DNA of 11,406 bases from DATKLL01 sp035542475 (GTDB lineage: Bacteria; Desulfobacterota; Syntrophia; Syntrophales; UBA2185). The DNA lies in NCBI GenBank assembly GCA_035542475.1, contig DATKLL010000038.1, forward strand, positions 1 through 11,406. The letters run 5' to 3'. A program made the position numbers and the translations under genes. How positions within the stretch are numbered: position 1 is the first letter of the stretch; the number at the start of each line of letters is the position of its first letter. The notes below the pieces were generated by a model. The model did no database searches and had not been told where the DNA came from. It saw only the letters and a list, made by a program, of their open reading frames with translations. Shown one piece after another: positions 1 through 6,808 of the stretch.

Positions 1-602
1 ACTGGGAACCCCTCACCTTTCCGAAAATCAAAAAACATTCAACCTATACCATTGTCAGTGAGGGGGGACATTCCTTTTTGAAGGCGGAAAGTCACGCCTC
101 CGCCTCGGCTATCGTCTGTAAAAAAACTTTCAGCGTTTACGATTATCCACTGATGCACTGGCGATGGAAGGTGGATAATGTGTATAGAAAAGGAGACCCT
201 CACGAAAAATCAGGGGATGATTACCCGATTCGGATATACGTCATGTTTCAGTATGATCCGAACCACGCTGATTTTACAGAGCGGCTGCAATACGGAACAG
301 CCAAAGCACTCTACGGGAAATATCCGCCTGACAGTACGTTAAACTATGTATGGACAGGCTATCAGGCGAAAGAACGGATCATCACCAGTCCATACACCGA
401 TAGGGCAAAGATCATCATCCTTGAAAATGATCGAAGCAAGGTGGGAACCTGGGTCGAGGAGAGGGTGAACATCCTGGATGACTACAGAGCAGCCTTCGGC
501 AAAGAACCACCGGCGACAGCCGGTATCGCTATTATGAACGACTCGGATGACACAGGAGAAATGGCAGTCTCATATGTTGATTATATTGAAGTGTTCAAGT
601 GA
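1..602 (+). CDS. DUF3047 family protein (5' end outside window)
   Basis: The reading frame is open from the first bases of the window to a TGA at 600-602, so this is the C-terminal ~199 residues of a longer protein. A TTG at 78 is an internal codon, not a start, because the conserved family sequence continues upstream of it (PLTFPKIKKH, then VSEGGHSFLKAES). Recognisable DUF3047 signatures are the AES-ASAS stretch, the WRWKVDNVY segment and GDDYPIRIYVMF, followed by a TGY and a conserved NILDDYRAAFG region and an acidic DSDDT near the end. The family is of unknown function and often carries an export signal, which here would lie outside the window. The gene converges on the Fe-S scaffold gene. 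Family assignment is from remembered motifs; no function is inferred. Confidence 0.82.
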   Translation, partial: WEPLTFPKIKKHSTYTIVSEGGHSFLKAESHASASAIVCKKTFSVYDYPLMHWRWKVDNVYRKGDPHEKSGDDYPIRIYVMFQYDPNHADFTERLQYGTAKALYGKYPPDSTLNYVWTGYQAKERIITSPYTDRAKIIILENDRSKVGTWVEERVNILDDYRAAFGKEPPATAGIAIMNDSDDTGEMAVSYVDYIEVFK

Positions 603-608
603 CATAAT

Positions 609-643
609 GTCCCCTGCCGGTGGGGGTCAGGGGGTGGTTTTTC
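609..643 (+). terminator. possible rho-independent terminator between convergent genes
   Basis: CCCCTG at 611-616 can pair with CAGGGG at 629-634 around a G-rich loop. A short GTGG and then five T (638-642) follow. It lies 8 nt after the stop of the DUF3047 gene. The long loop and the interrupted run before the T tract make it only a moderate candidate. Confidence 0.4.
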
Positions 644-709
644 AGATAGAAGAAGCACTTGCGGGCAAAGTGGAAGTTAGTGAAATCAGGACCCTATGAG
701 AAGCGATCC

Positions 710-1213
710 TCACGCGTTTTCTTTTGACCCACCGTTCTTTTGTTCATAATTCCTGATGGCTTCGTGCAATGCACTGGTCCCTGAAAGAATGCATTTACCG
801 TCGCGTCCGGGAATTCCTTCAAGGGCGAGGATGACATCGGCGTCGGTTATTCTCTTCGCCTCTTTTATAGTTTTACCTTTGGCAAGTACTGTTGTCATGC
901 TGCTTGTCGCAATGGCGCCCGCACAACCGGAAGACAGGAATTTGATATCCACGATCCTGTCTGCATTCACTTTTATCCATAACTTCATCCAGTCGCCGCA
1001 GGTGGGGTCGCCAAGGTGTGCAAATCCATCCGCATTGTATATTTCACCGACATTCCGGGGGTTTGTAGAGTGGTCAGCTACGAGTTCATTATAAAAAAGT
1101 ACGGGGCCGTGGGGAAGCTCCGTGCCTAGTTCCAGCTCCGTTTCTTCCGGGATATTTTTCTTATAAAGGTCCATCCAGCTATCGGATTTCCTTTTTGCCT
1201 GCCTTTGCCTCAT
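710..1213 (-). CDS. NifU/IscU-like iron-sulfur cluster scaffold protein
   Basis: A 167-aa stand-alone member of the NifU N-terminal/IscU family, which assembles Fe-S clusters on three cysteines and passes them to apoproteins in the cytoplasm. The conserved core starts near residue 40 (NPRNVGEI at 51-58). The three ligand cysteines are present: C72 in GDPTCGDWMKL with the conserved D74, C97 in SSGCAGAIATSS and C141 in GKCILSG. Two points differ from classical IscU. There is a charged ~38-residue N-terminal extension, and the residue before the third cysteine is K140 where IscU has a conserved histidine. The HscA-binding LPPVK motif is not seen. The start is supported by an AGGTGAG ribosome-binding site just upstream (about 1218-1224). 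The gene is divergent from the PAS regulator, so it may supply clusters to that regulon; this last point is inference. Confidence 0.88.
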   Translation of the reverse strand: MRQRQAKRKSDSWMDLYKKNIPEETELELGTELPHGPVLFYNELVADHSTNPRNVGEIYNADGFAHLGDPTCGDWMKLWIKVNADRIVDIKFLSSGCAGAIATSSMTTVLAKGKTIKEAKRITDADVILALEGIPGRDGKCILSGTSALHEAIRNYEQKNGGSKENA

Positions 1214-1408
1214 TGTCTCACCTATCGTTGATCAGCTTTTCGGATGGCGAATATAGAAGAAGTAATTGTATATGTCAATGGAAAAGTAAACGCATTGTGG
1301 GAGGATATTTTATCAGTAAATGCACATTTAACGGATTTATGTTATATATATACCCAAATTTTTTAAGAGGCATGGAACAATCCCGGATCTGTTTGCCTAG
1401 GGTGATAT
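1214..1408. promoter_or_regulatory. divergent intergenic region between Fe-S scaffold and PAS regulator
   Basis: This 195-bp AT-rich gap separates two divergently read genes and so must hold promoters for both. The stretch around 1340-1352 is a run of alternating T and A that could hold a -10 element for the rightward gene. No -35/-10 pair is clear enough to place. The rightward gene has an AGGGTGA Shine-Dalgarno at 1399-1405. Confidence 0.4.
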
Positions 1409-2689
1409 ATGAAAAAAATAAATGATCTCGACAAAAAAGCCTCCCAGAGGCGCCAGATCAAAAAAAAATACCTCAGGCTGTTTGAAAAGTTAAGCGAGTC
1501 AGAGCAGGAAAAGTCGGTCATTCTTGACGCCATGACCGAACTCGTCCTGTACCTCGACAAAGATTTGAGTGTCATATGGGCGAACAAGGCCATGCATGAG
1601 TTTTTTAACCTGGCGCCCGGCCAACTGAACAAGAGACACTGCTATGAGGCGCTTCACAATAGAAGCAGGGCATGCCGTATTTGTCCGGCGGTAAAGACAC
1701 TCAAAACCGGTGAGCCGCATGAGGTAATCGATTTTTCATCATACAAAAAAAACTGGGTTTTACGAAGTTATCCGGTACGGGATGAAAAAGGCTCTCTGAC
1801 CGGCATTGTCGAGATTGTCACGGACATAACCGGGCGACGAAAAGCTGAAGAGGCATTGAGACAATCGGAGCAGAAGTACCGGGAGCTTTTTGAAAATGCC
1901 AATGACATCATTTTCATTCTGGACTTCAAAGGCAAGATACTGTCCTGTAATGCGGCCGCTTCCAAAACTTACGGCTACGCACCAGAGCAGATGCTGAGAC
2001 TTAATATAGAGAATTTGCTGGACCCCGCTTATCTGCCGGTCGTAAGGCAGCTCATTCGTCCCAGACGCAAAAACCCAGATGTTCAAAATCCTCAAGAATT
2101 TCTCACCTACACAAAAGACGGGGAAGCAGTCTGGGTCGAAGTTAACGCCCGCATTATGAGGGAAAACGGAAGAGAGGTTTCAATTCACGGCATCGCCCGC
2201 AATATAAGTGATCGCAAAAGAATAGAAGAGGCATTGAAAAAGAGAGAGCGGGAGCTGGAAGAAAAATCCCGGAACCTGGAAGACGCGAATACTGCCCTTA
2301 CCGTTCTGCTCAAGCGCAGGGAGGAAGACAGAACCGAACTTGAAGAAAAGGTAATTCATAATGTGAGGGAGCTCATTCTGCCGTATATCGAAAACCTGAA
2401 AATGACTAATATTGATAGCCATCAATCCAATCAATTGAAGATTCTTGAGAGAAATATAAGCGAGATAATATCCCCGTTTTTGCGCACCCTGTCCTCAAAA
2501 TATCCAAACCTCACTCCCACAGAAATCAAGATCATCAATTTCATAAAAGAAGGACGCACGACAAAGGAAATAGCGGAGCTGTTGAATGCGTCGGCAAGGA
2601 CGGTCGAAGTTCACAGGGATAACATCAGAAAAAAACTGGGGTTAAAAAAAAGGAAGGCTAATCTTAGATCACATCTATTATCATTGTAA
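1409..2689 (+). CDS. PAS-PAS-coiled coil-LuxR HTH transcriptional regulator
   Basis: A 426-aa soluble sensor-regulator with no membrane segment. PAS domain 1 covers about residues 32-142 and ends in the usual EIVTDITGRRKAEEALRQSE linker. PAS domain 2 covers about 152-272 (ELFENANDIIFILD to GIARNISDRKRIEEAL). A charged coiled coil follows at about 273-320. The C-terminal LuxR/NarL-type helix-turn-helix is at about 366-415 (LTPTEIKIINFIKEGRTTKEIAELL, then TVEVHRDNIRKKLGL). PAS 1 holds three clustered cysteines, C78, C89 and C92 (C-x10-C-x2-C, within RACRICPA). This pattern could hold an Fe-S cluster or a thiol switch; that is inference. There is no receiver or kinase domain, so signal sensing and DNA binding are probably in one polypeptide. 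It sits just upstream of the six-gene run and is the obvious candidate regulator of it. Confidence 0.9.
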   Translation: MKKINDLDKKASQRRQIKKKYLRLFEKLSESEQEKSVILDAMTELVLYLDKDLSVIWANKAMHEFFNLAPGQLNKRHCYEALHNRSRACRICPAVKTLKTGEPHEVIDFSSYKKNWVLRSYPVRDEKGSLTGIVEIVTDITGRRKAEEALRQSEQKYRELFENANDIIFILDFKGKILSCNAAASKTYGYAPEQMLRLNIENLLDPAYLPVVRQLIRPRRKNPDVQNPQEFLTYTKDGEAVWVEVNARIMRENGREVSIHGIARNISDRKRIEEALKKRERELEEKSRNLEDANTALTVLLKRREEDRTELEEKVIHNVRELILPYIENLKMTNIDSHQSNQLKILERNISEIISPFLRTLSSKYPNLTPTEIKIINFIKEGRTTKEIAELLNASARTVEVHRDNIRKKLGLKKRKANLRSHLLSL

Positions 2690-2901
2690 GTCTCTTCAAC
2701 CATGACGGATAAATACTTATTTTGCATACGTACATCTTACGTAATATTTCCGTATTGCTATTTCCATAGATAGATGGTTCCATGATTAAGTCTTCCATAA
2801 GAAGTTTTTTCTGGAAGGTTCTATTTAGAATATCGGAAGAAAGATTCCATGAGCGGGAAAAAGTAATTTACGAGTAACTCTTAAAAAAGGAGGATGGATC
2901 A
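2690..2901 (+). promoter_or_regulatory. upstream regulatory region of the six-gene run, with repeated TTCCATR motifs
   Basis: This 212-bp AT-rich gap holds two kinds of ordered sequence. One is a dyad of two TACGTA hexamers at 2727-2732 and 2738-2743 with a 5-nt spacer. The other is a set of four same-direction TTCCAT(A/G) heptamers beginning at 2762, 2778, 2793 and 2845. The first three are spaced 16 and 15 bp, about one and a half helical turns. These are plausible regulator sites for the operon that starts at 2902. The region could equally hold the terminator of the regulator gene, but I see no clear one. I cannot place a promoter with confidence. Confidence 0.4.
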
Positions 2902-3444
2902 ATGACAAAAGAGGAGAAGATCGAGGAAATCAGACAAAGGGCAAGGAAAAACTTTTCTTTAGGATATAATTGCGCAGAATGTGTAACAGAAGCGGTCCTG
3001 AGCCTCGTGGAAACGGGACTGCCTCCCGATGTCAAAAAGGTGGCTACGGGGTTCGGAGGTGGCATAGGGCTTTTTGGAGACACATGCGGTGCGTTGGCGG
3101 GCGCAGTAATGGCCGTGAGCGCCGTGCACGGCAGGGCTTCGCTTCCTGAAGGAACTGATCCCAAGGATGTGGCGATGAAGTCAAAAGCACAGTTCTATGG
3201 GAAGCCGGGAGTTTATAGGATTTTCAATCAGATCCCCAACCGCTTTAAGGCCAAGTACGGCAAGACCCTCTGCAGGGACTTAACTGTTCCGTGGCAGAAT
3301 ACCTGGCTTTGTAAGGAACACGCGCTGTATTGTCGCGAGATCATCACCGAAGCGGCCGGGATTGCGGCTGACCTTGTCCTTTCCGACAAAGACGAGCTGG
3401 CGACAAAGCCCTTTGGCGACAATGTGGAAAACCTCAAGGACTGA
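2902..3444 (+). CDS. C_GCAxxG_C_C family redox-active protein
   Basis: A 180-aa cytoplasmic protein of the C_GCAxxG_C_C family, a putative redox-active family found mainly in anaerobes, with cysteines that probably bind metal or cycle as thiols. Six cysteines are visible: C24 and C27 (YNCAEC), C62 in the signature GDTCGALAGAV preceded by the glycine-rich GFGGGIGLFG, then C124, C137 and C144 (C-x6-C). All are encoded as cysteine here. A very good Shine-Dalgarno (AAGGAGG at 2887-2893, 8 nt from ATG) fixes the start. It is the first gene of the run and lies 55 bp before the flavoprotein gene. A role as electron carrier or partner to that flavoprotein is inference; no specific reaction is known to me for the family. 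Confidence 0.88.
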   Translation: MTKEEKIEEIRQRARKNFSLGYNCAECVTEAVLSLVETGLPPDVKKVATGFGGGIGLFGDTCGALAGAVMAVSAVHGRASLPEGTDPKDVAMKSKAQFYGKPGVYRIFNQIPNRFKAKYGKTLCRDLTVPWQNTWLCKEHALYCREIITEAAGIAADLVLSDKDELATKPFGDNVENLKD

Positions 3445-3499
3445 TCGAGAGATATAACAGACTTGATGCGTATGACATGATACACGGGGAGGACATTGC

Positions 3500-4834
3500 A
3501 TGAGTCAGAAACTGGTTATTGTAGGAGGCGGGGCGGCAGGCCCTTCAGCCGCTGCCGAAGCCAAGAGAAGAAACCCGTCTCTGGAAGTGACGATGATTGA
3601 GAAGGGTGAATTCGTCTCTTACGCGGCCTGACCGATGCCGTATTACATCGGCGATGTAATCAAAGAATCAAAGAGGCTGGTTATCCGTACACCAGAAGAA
3701 TTCAAAAAAACCGGAATCGATGTGAAGATCAAGACCCGAGTGAACAGTGTTGACACTAAAAAAGGCATGCTTTCCTTATCCGACGGTGCGACTCTTCCGT
3801 ATGACATCCTGGTCATGGCTACAGGCGCAGACGCCCTGCGCCTGGACATCCCGGGCGCGGACATGGAAGGCGTCCATGTCATCAGGAACCTTACGGAAGG
3901 TCTGAAGTTGAAATCATACATCAATGAGCAGGCCTGCAGGAAGGCCGTCCTGATCGGGGCGGGTTATATCGGTATGGAGATGTGCGAGGCTCTGAGAAAC
4001 CTGGGGATTGAAGTGAAGGTCATGGATATTTTGCCCCGGCCGACTATCCGATGGGATGCCGAATTCACAAAGATGATAGTGGAAGAGCTCATCAAGAACC
4101 AAGTGGAATTCCTGCCGGAGACAAAACCTCTGGCCATCGAAAAGGGGAAGGAATACCGGTTAAAGCTACGCACCAGCGGCGGAGACCTGGATGCCGATCT
4201 GGTATTAATGGGAGTAGGCACTAAGCGGAACACGGCACTTGCCGAATCCATGGGACTTGCCATTGGTGAAAGCGGCGCCATCAAGGTTGATTTTCGGCAA
4301 AGGACTTCGCGGGAAGAGGTTTATGCTGTAGGAGACTGTTGCGAAGTATTTCATAAGGTCGCCGGAAGATGGGTATATTTACCACTTGGTGATGTTGCAA
4401 ACAAACAGGGCCGCGTTGCGGGTCAGAACATCGGAGGTTATCCGGCAGAATTTCCTGGTGTAGTGGGTGCCCAGGCATTTAAGGTCTTCAACCTGGAAGT
4501 GGCCGCAACAGGCCTTACTGAAGAGGAGGCCGTAAAATTCGGCTTCCAGCCGGTCAGCGTCCTGATCTGGGGTCTTCCGGTTGGCCGTCCCATGGCAAAA
4601 GGTGAAAAGCTGGGAATAAAACTGGTCGGAGATAAAAAGACAGGTAAACTTATTGGCGGCCAGTGCATCGGAGAGAAGGGGGCCGTTCAACGGGTCAGCA
4701 GTCTCTCCGTCGCTCTGTGGGCGGGCATTTCCGTGGATGAGGTCGGTTACCTGGACCTGCCGTACGCTCCGCCATTCGGAGGCGCCTGGGACGCCATCCA
4801 CATCACGGCCCAGTCCCTCAGGGGAAAGATGTAA
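3500..4834 (+). CDS. selenocysteine-containing FAD/NAD(P)-dependent disulfide oxidoreductase (CoA-disulfide reductase/NADH oxidase family)
   Basis: Read with TGA 3629-3631 as selenocysteine, this is a 444-aa flavoprotein of normal family length. Residues 5-14 give the FAD fold (VIVGGG followed by AAG), E34 ends beta-2, and SYAA-U44-PMPYYIGD matches the family's active-site segment (SxxxCGxPYYI), where the cysteine cycles with CoA or a sulfenate. The NAD(P) motif is GAGYIG at 153-158, the second FAD contact is VYAVGDCCE at 274-282, and the dimerisation domain ends in YAPPFGGAWD near 422-431. The ATG at 3500 has GGGGAGGA at 3486-3493, 6 nt away. The internal ATG at 3635 has no Shine-Dalgarno and would delete the FAD-binding motif and the catalytic residue. 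Likely role: NAD(P)H-dependent reduction of a disulfide, persulfide, selenide or metalloid-thiol substrate. Conventional gene calling would truncate it or call it a pseudogene. Confidence 0.88.
3629..3660 (+). promoter_or_regulatory. putative bacterial SECIS element for Sec44 of the flavoprotein
   Basis: The UGA at 3629-3631 is followed by a perfect 8-bp inverted repeat, ATTACATC (3642-3649) and GATGTAAT (3653-3660), around the loop GGC (3650-3652). The loop begins 18 nt after the UGA and starts with G. Both features fit the bacterial SECIS model (apical loop about 16-37 nt after the UGA, G among its first two bases). A competing 6-bp stem (CCGATG 3632-3637 with CATCGG 3646-3651) exists but lies nearer the UGA. 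Confidence 0.7.
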
Positions 4835-4841
4835 TTAGGAC

Positions 4842-4858
4842 TGACAAGAATATTGTCA
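4842..4858. repeat. short dyad in the gap after the flavoprotein gene
   Basis: TGACAA at 4842-4847 and TTGTCA at 4853-4858 form a 6-bp inverted repeat with a 5-nt AT-rich spacer, 7 nt after the flavoprotein stop. It could be an operator or a weak hairpin. No T tract follows, so it is not a terminator. Confidence 0.3.
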
Positions 4859-4903
4859 CACGTGAAGCATGTTCAAATGTAATTAGAGGTTTTAAGGCCG
4901 GCA

Positions 4904-5224
4904 TTGCAAAAAAACGATACTGAATTGGAAATTATAGCCGTTAAAATCGGAAATAAGGTACTCAGAAATTACGAAGGCTTGGCCGGCACCTTCGCAAGTT
5001 TAGCATATTGCTGTCTTGACAAGAAGATCCTTCCGGGTTTTCATGAAGCTGGGATCATTGCCGAAGCCGAATTGAAAGATGACGGACTAACGCTGGTTTT
5101 AGCCGGGAAGCGCACCGATAATGAATTGATGGAAATCATGGATATCGCCATGCCGAACATCGGTGCCTTTTCCAGCATAGGGACAGGGGCAAAACATTTA
5201 ATCAAGGTCATATCCAAGAACTAG
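4904..5224 (+). CDS. hypothetical protein, 106 aa, unrecognised
   Basis: I do not recognise this family. The protein is small, soluble-looking and mixed alpha/beta in appearance, with no signal peptide or membrane segment. Notable sites are an adjacent cysteine pair (AYCCLDKK, residues about 35-42) and a glycine-containing C-terminal part (IGAFSSIGTGAKHLI). The start is a TTG at 4904, since the frame is closed by TAA at 4880-4882 and offers no ATG or GTG; AAGG at 4894-4897 is a usable Shine-Dalgarno 6 nt away. It lies 69 bp after the flavoprotein gene and 52 bp before the dehydratase-like gene, all on the same strand, which supports a real gene in the same operon. An accessory or small subunit role is possible but not shown. 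Confidence 0.65.
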   Translation: MQKNDTELEIIAVKIGNKVLRNYEGLAGTFASLAYCCLDKKILPGFHEAGIIAEAELKDDGLTLVLAGKRTDNELMEIMDIAMPNIGAFSSIGTGAKHLIKVISKN

Positions 5225-5276
5225 GTTTGGATCACGTTATTTCTTGGTTAGATACTAAAAGAAATTGGAGGATACT

Positions 5277-6728
5277 ATGGCATTAAAAACTGCAAAAGAA
5301 TATTTGGACAGCATGAAAAAGCTGAAACCTCACGTATACTGCGGGGGAAAATGGGTTAAAAATCTCCTTGATAACAAGGTTACGCGTTCTATGGTGATGG
5401 CTAATGCAGCGATGTACGAGCTGGCTGAGGATCCGAAAAATAAAGAAGTGATGGTCGCCACATCCCACCTGACGGGGGAACCCATCAACCGCAATCTCAA
5501 CGTTGCGCGAAGCATCCATGATTTGGATATGCGACAGGAGATGGCCCTATTGACCAGCCAAACGGTGGGGACCTGCAATTACCGCTGCGTGGGCTGTGAT
5601 GCCTTGAACAGCCTTGCCGCGACGACGTGGGAGATGGACAGGGACCTGGGCACGAAGTATAATGAAAATTTTAACAAATGGCTGAAATACGCCCAGGCTA
5701 ATGATCTGGCTGTATCCGGAGCCATAACCGATGCCAAGGGTGACAGAAAAAAGAGGCCTTCAGAGCAGCCGGAGCCCGACACCTTCGTCCACCTTGTTGA
5801 AAAACGACAGGATGGTATTGTGGTAAGGGGGATCAAGGTAAGCCAGAGCGGCGCTATCGGTTCGCATGAAACGCTTGTTCTTCCGGGCGGCGCCTTGAGA
5901 GAAGGAGAAGAGGCCTTCGCCCTGGCCTTCGCCGTACAGAACAGCGCTCCAGGAATAACATATATCTGCCAGTACAACGCCTATTCCGCAGAGCGGGAGT
6001 TTTGCGAAGAAGAATCGGAACTGGGAAATCCTATATACGGCCAGCGCGAAACATCTACGATGGTTTTCGACAACGTATTCATTCCCTGGGAACGTGTGTT
6101 CCTCTGCGGAGAGACCAAGTACTGCGGGCGGATGGTTACCAGGTTCGCCAAGGCACATCGCATGAACTGCGGCGGCGCCTGCAAAGTGGGATTCGCCGAC
6201 CTGATCATTGGAGGGACACTGCTTGCCGCTGAGTACATTGGCGTGGAAAAGGTCCCTCACATCCAGGAGAAGATTATTGATATGGTCCGCCTTAGTGAAA
6301 CCTCCCATGCCTGCGCCATCGCTGCAGCCATGAGAGGGCGGGAAGAGCCCAAGGGTTCGGGTGTCTTCCTGCCGGACGATCTCTTCGGAAATGCCGCCAA
6401 ACTGAACATTGCACACGGATTCTGGGAAATAATCAAAAACGCCGGAGACATAGGCGGCGGCCTGGTGGTTACCGCACCAAAGCTGAAAGATCTAGAGAAT
6501 CCGGAGGTCGGTCCCATGTTGAAGAAGGCCTTTGCAAGTGCAGCCCCGGCGGACAAGCGTCTCAAGGTCGCCAAGTTTCTCCAGCACTGGTCGGCCGGTC
6601 TGCATGGCCCAGGGACCTGGCACGGCGCCGGTGCACCCCAGACCCAGAGGTTCATGATTTCTGTCCTGACAAACTTTGATGCCAAGAAGAAGATGGCTAA
6701 AAAGATCATGGGCATGAAGGAAGAATAA
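5277..6728 (+). CDS. 4-hydroxybutyryl-CoA dehydratase-like / HpaB-family flavoprotein
   Basis: A 483-aa member of the 4-hydroxyphenylacetate 3-hydroxylase/4-hydroxybutyryl-CoA dehydratase (AbfD) family, homologous along its full length from TAKEYLDSMKKLKP at the N-terminus. AbfD is an FAD and [4Fe-4S] enzyme that dehydrates 4-hydroxybutyryl-CoA through a ketyl radical, with ligands C99, C103, H292 and C299. Here GTC-NYRC gives C100 and C104 with the same spacing, plus an extra C107. The second ligand region is HRMNCGGACKVG, with H294, C298 and C302, so His-to-Cys spacing is 8 or 4 rather than 7. Having these cysteines points to the dehydratase branch and an anaerobic cluster enzyme, not an oxygen-using hydroxylase. 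The substrate is unknown and probably a CoA thioester. The start is ATG 5277, with GGAGG at 5267-5271; a TTG 12 bp upstream overlaps that site. Confidence 0.87.
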   Translation: MALKTAKEYLDSMKKLKPHVYCGGKWVKNLLDNKVTRSMVMANAAMYELAEDPKNKEVMVATSHLTGEPINRNLNVARSIHDLDMRQEMALLTSQTVGTCNYRCVGCDALNSLAATTWEMDRDLGTKYNENFNKWLKYAQANDLAVSGAITDAKGDRKKRPSEQPEPDTFVHLVEKRQDGIVVRGIKVSQSGAIGSHETLVLPGGALREGEEAFALAFAVQNSAPGITYICQYNAYSAEREFCEEESELGNPIYGQRETSTMVFDNVFIPWERVFLCGETKYCGRMVTRFAKAHRMNCGGACKVGFADLIIGGTLLAAEYIGVEKVPHIQEKIIDMVRLSETSHACAIAAAMRGREEPKGSGVFLPDDLFGNAAKLNIAHGFWEIIKNAGDIGGGLVVTAPKLKDLENPEVGPMLKKAFASAAPADKRLKVAKFLQHWSAGLHGPGTWHGAGAPQTQRFMISVLTNFDAKKKMAKKIMGMKEE

Positions 6729-6739
6729 ATAAAGCAGTC

Positions 6740-6781
6740 ATAATAATGCAGAGGCAAAGCGCTTTGCCTCTGCATTATTAT
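6740..6781. repeat. 42-bp perfect palindrome between dehydratase-like and MBL genes
   Basis: The two 21-base arms (6740-6760 and 6761-6781) are exact reverse complements with no spacer; the core around the axis is GGCAAAGC/GCTTTGCC. In RNA this would form a hairpin of about 19 bp with a 4-nt GCGC loop, AU-rich at its base. It starts 11 nt after the dehydratase-like stop and ends 27 nt before the MBL start. It could be a terminator working on both strands, an mRNA-stabilising or processing hairpin, or an attenuator that lowers expression of the two distal genes. No clean T tract follows. Confidence 0.75.
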
Positions 6782-6808
6782 TAAGGGAGATTTAGAGGGC
6801 ACGTGTTT

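Noticed and set aside
2690..2760. Sigma-54 promoter before the six-gene run
   Set aside because: The only GG and GC pair in a suitable place (around 2706-2725) is spaced about 15 nt apart instead of 10, so the -24/-12 consensus is not met.
3635..4834. Flavoprotein gene starting at ATG 3635
   Set aside because: This start has no Shine-Dalgarno, removes the FAD-binding GGGAAG motif and the catalytic residue, and lies in frame directly behind a well-initiated upstream segment that ends in TGA at the active-site position.
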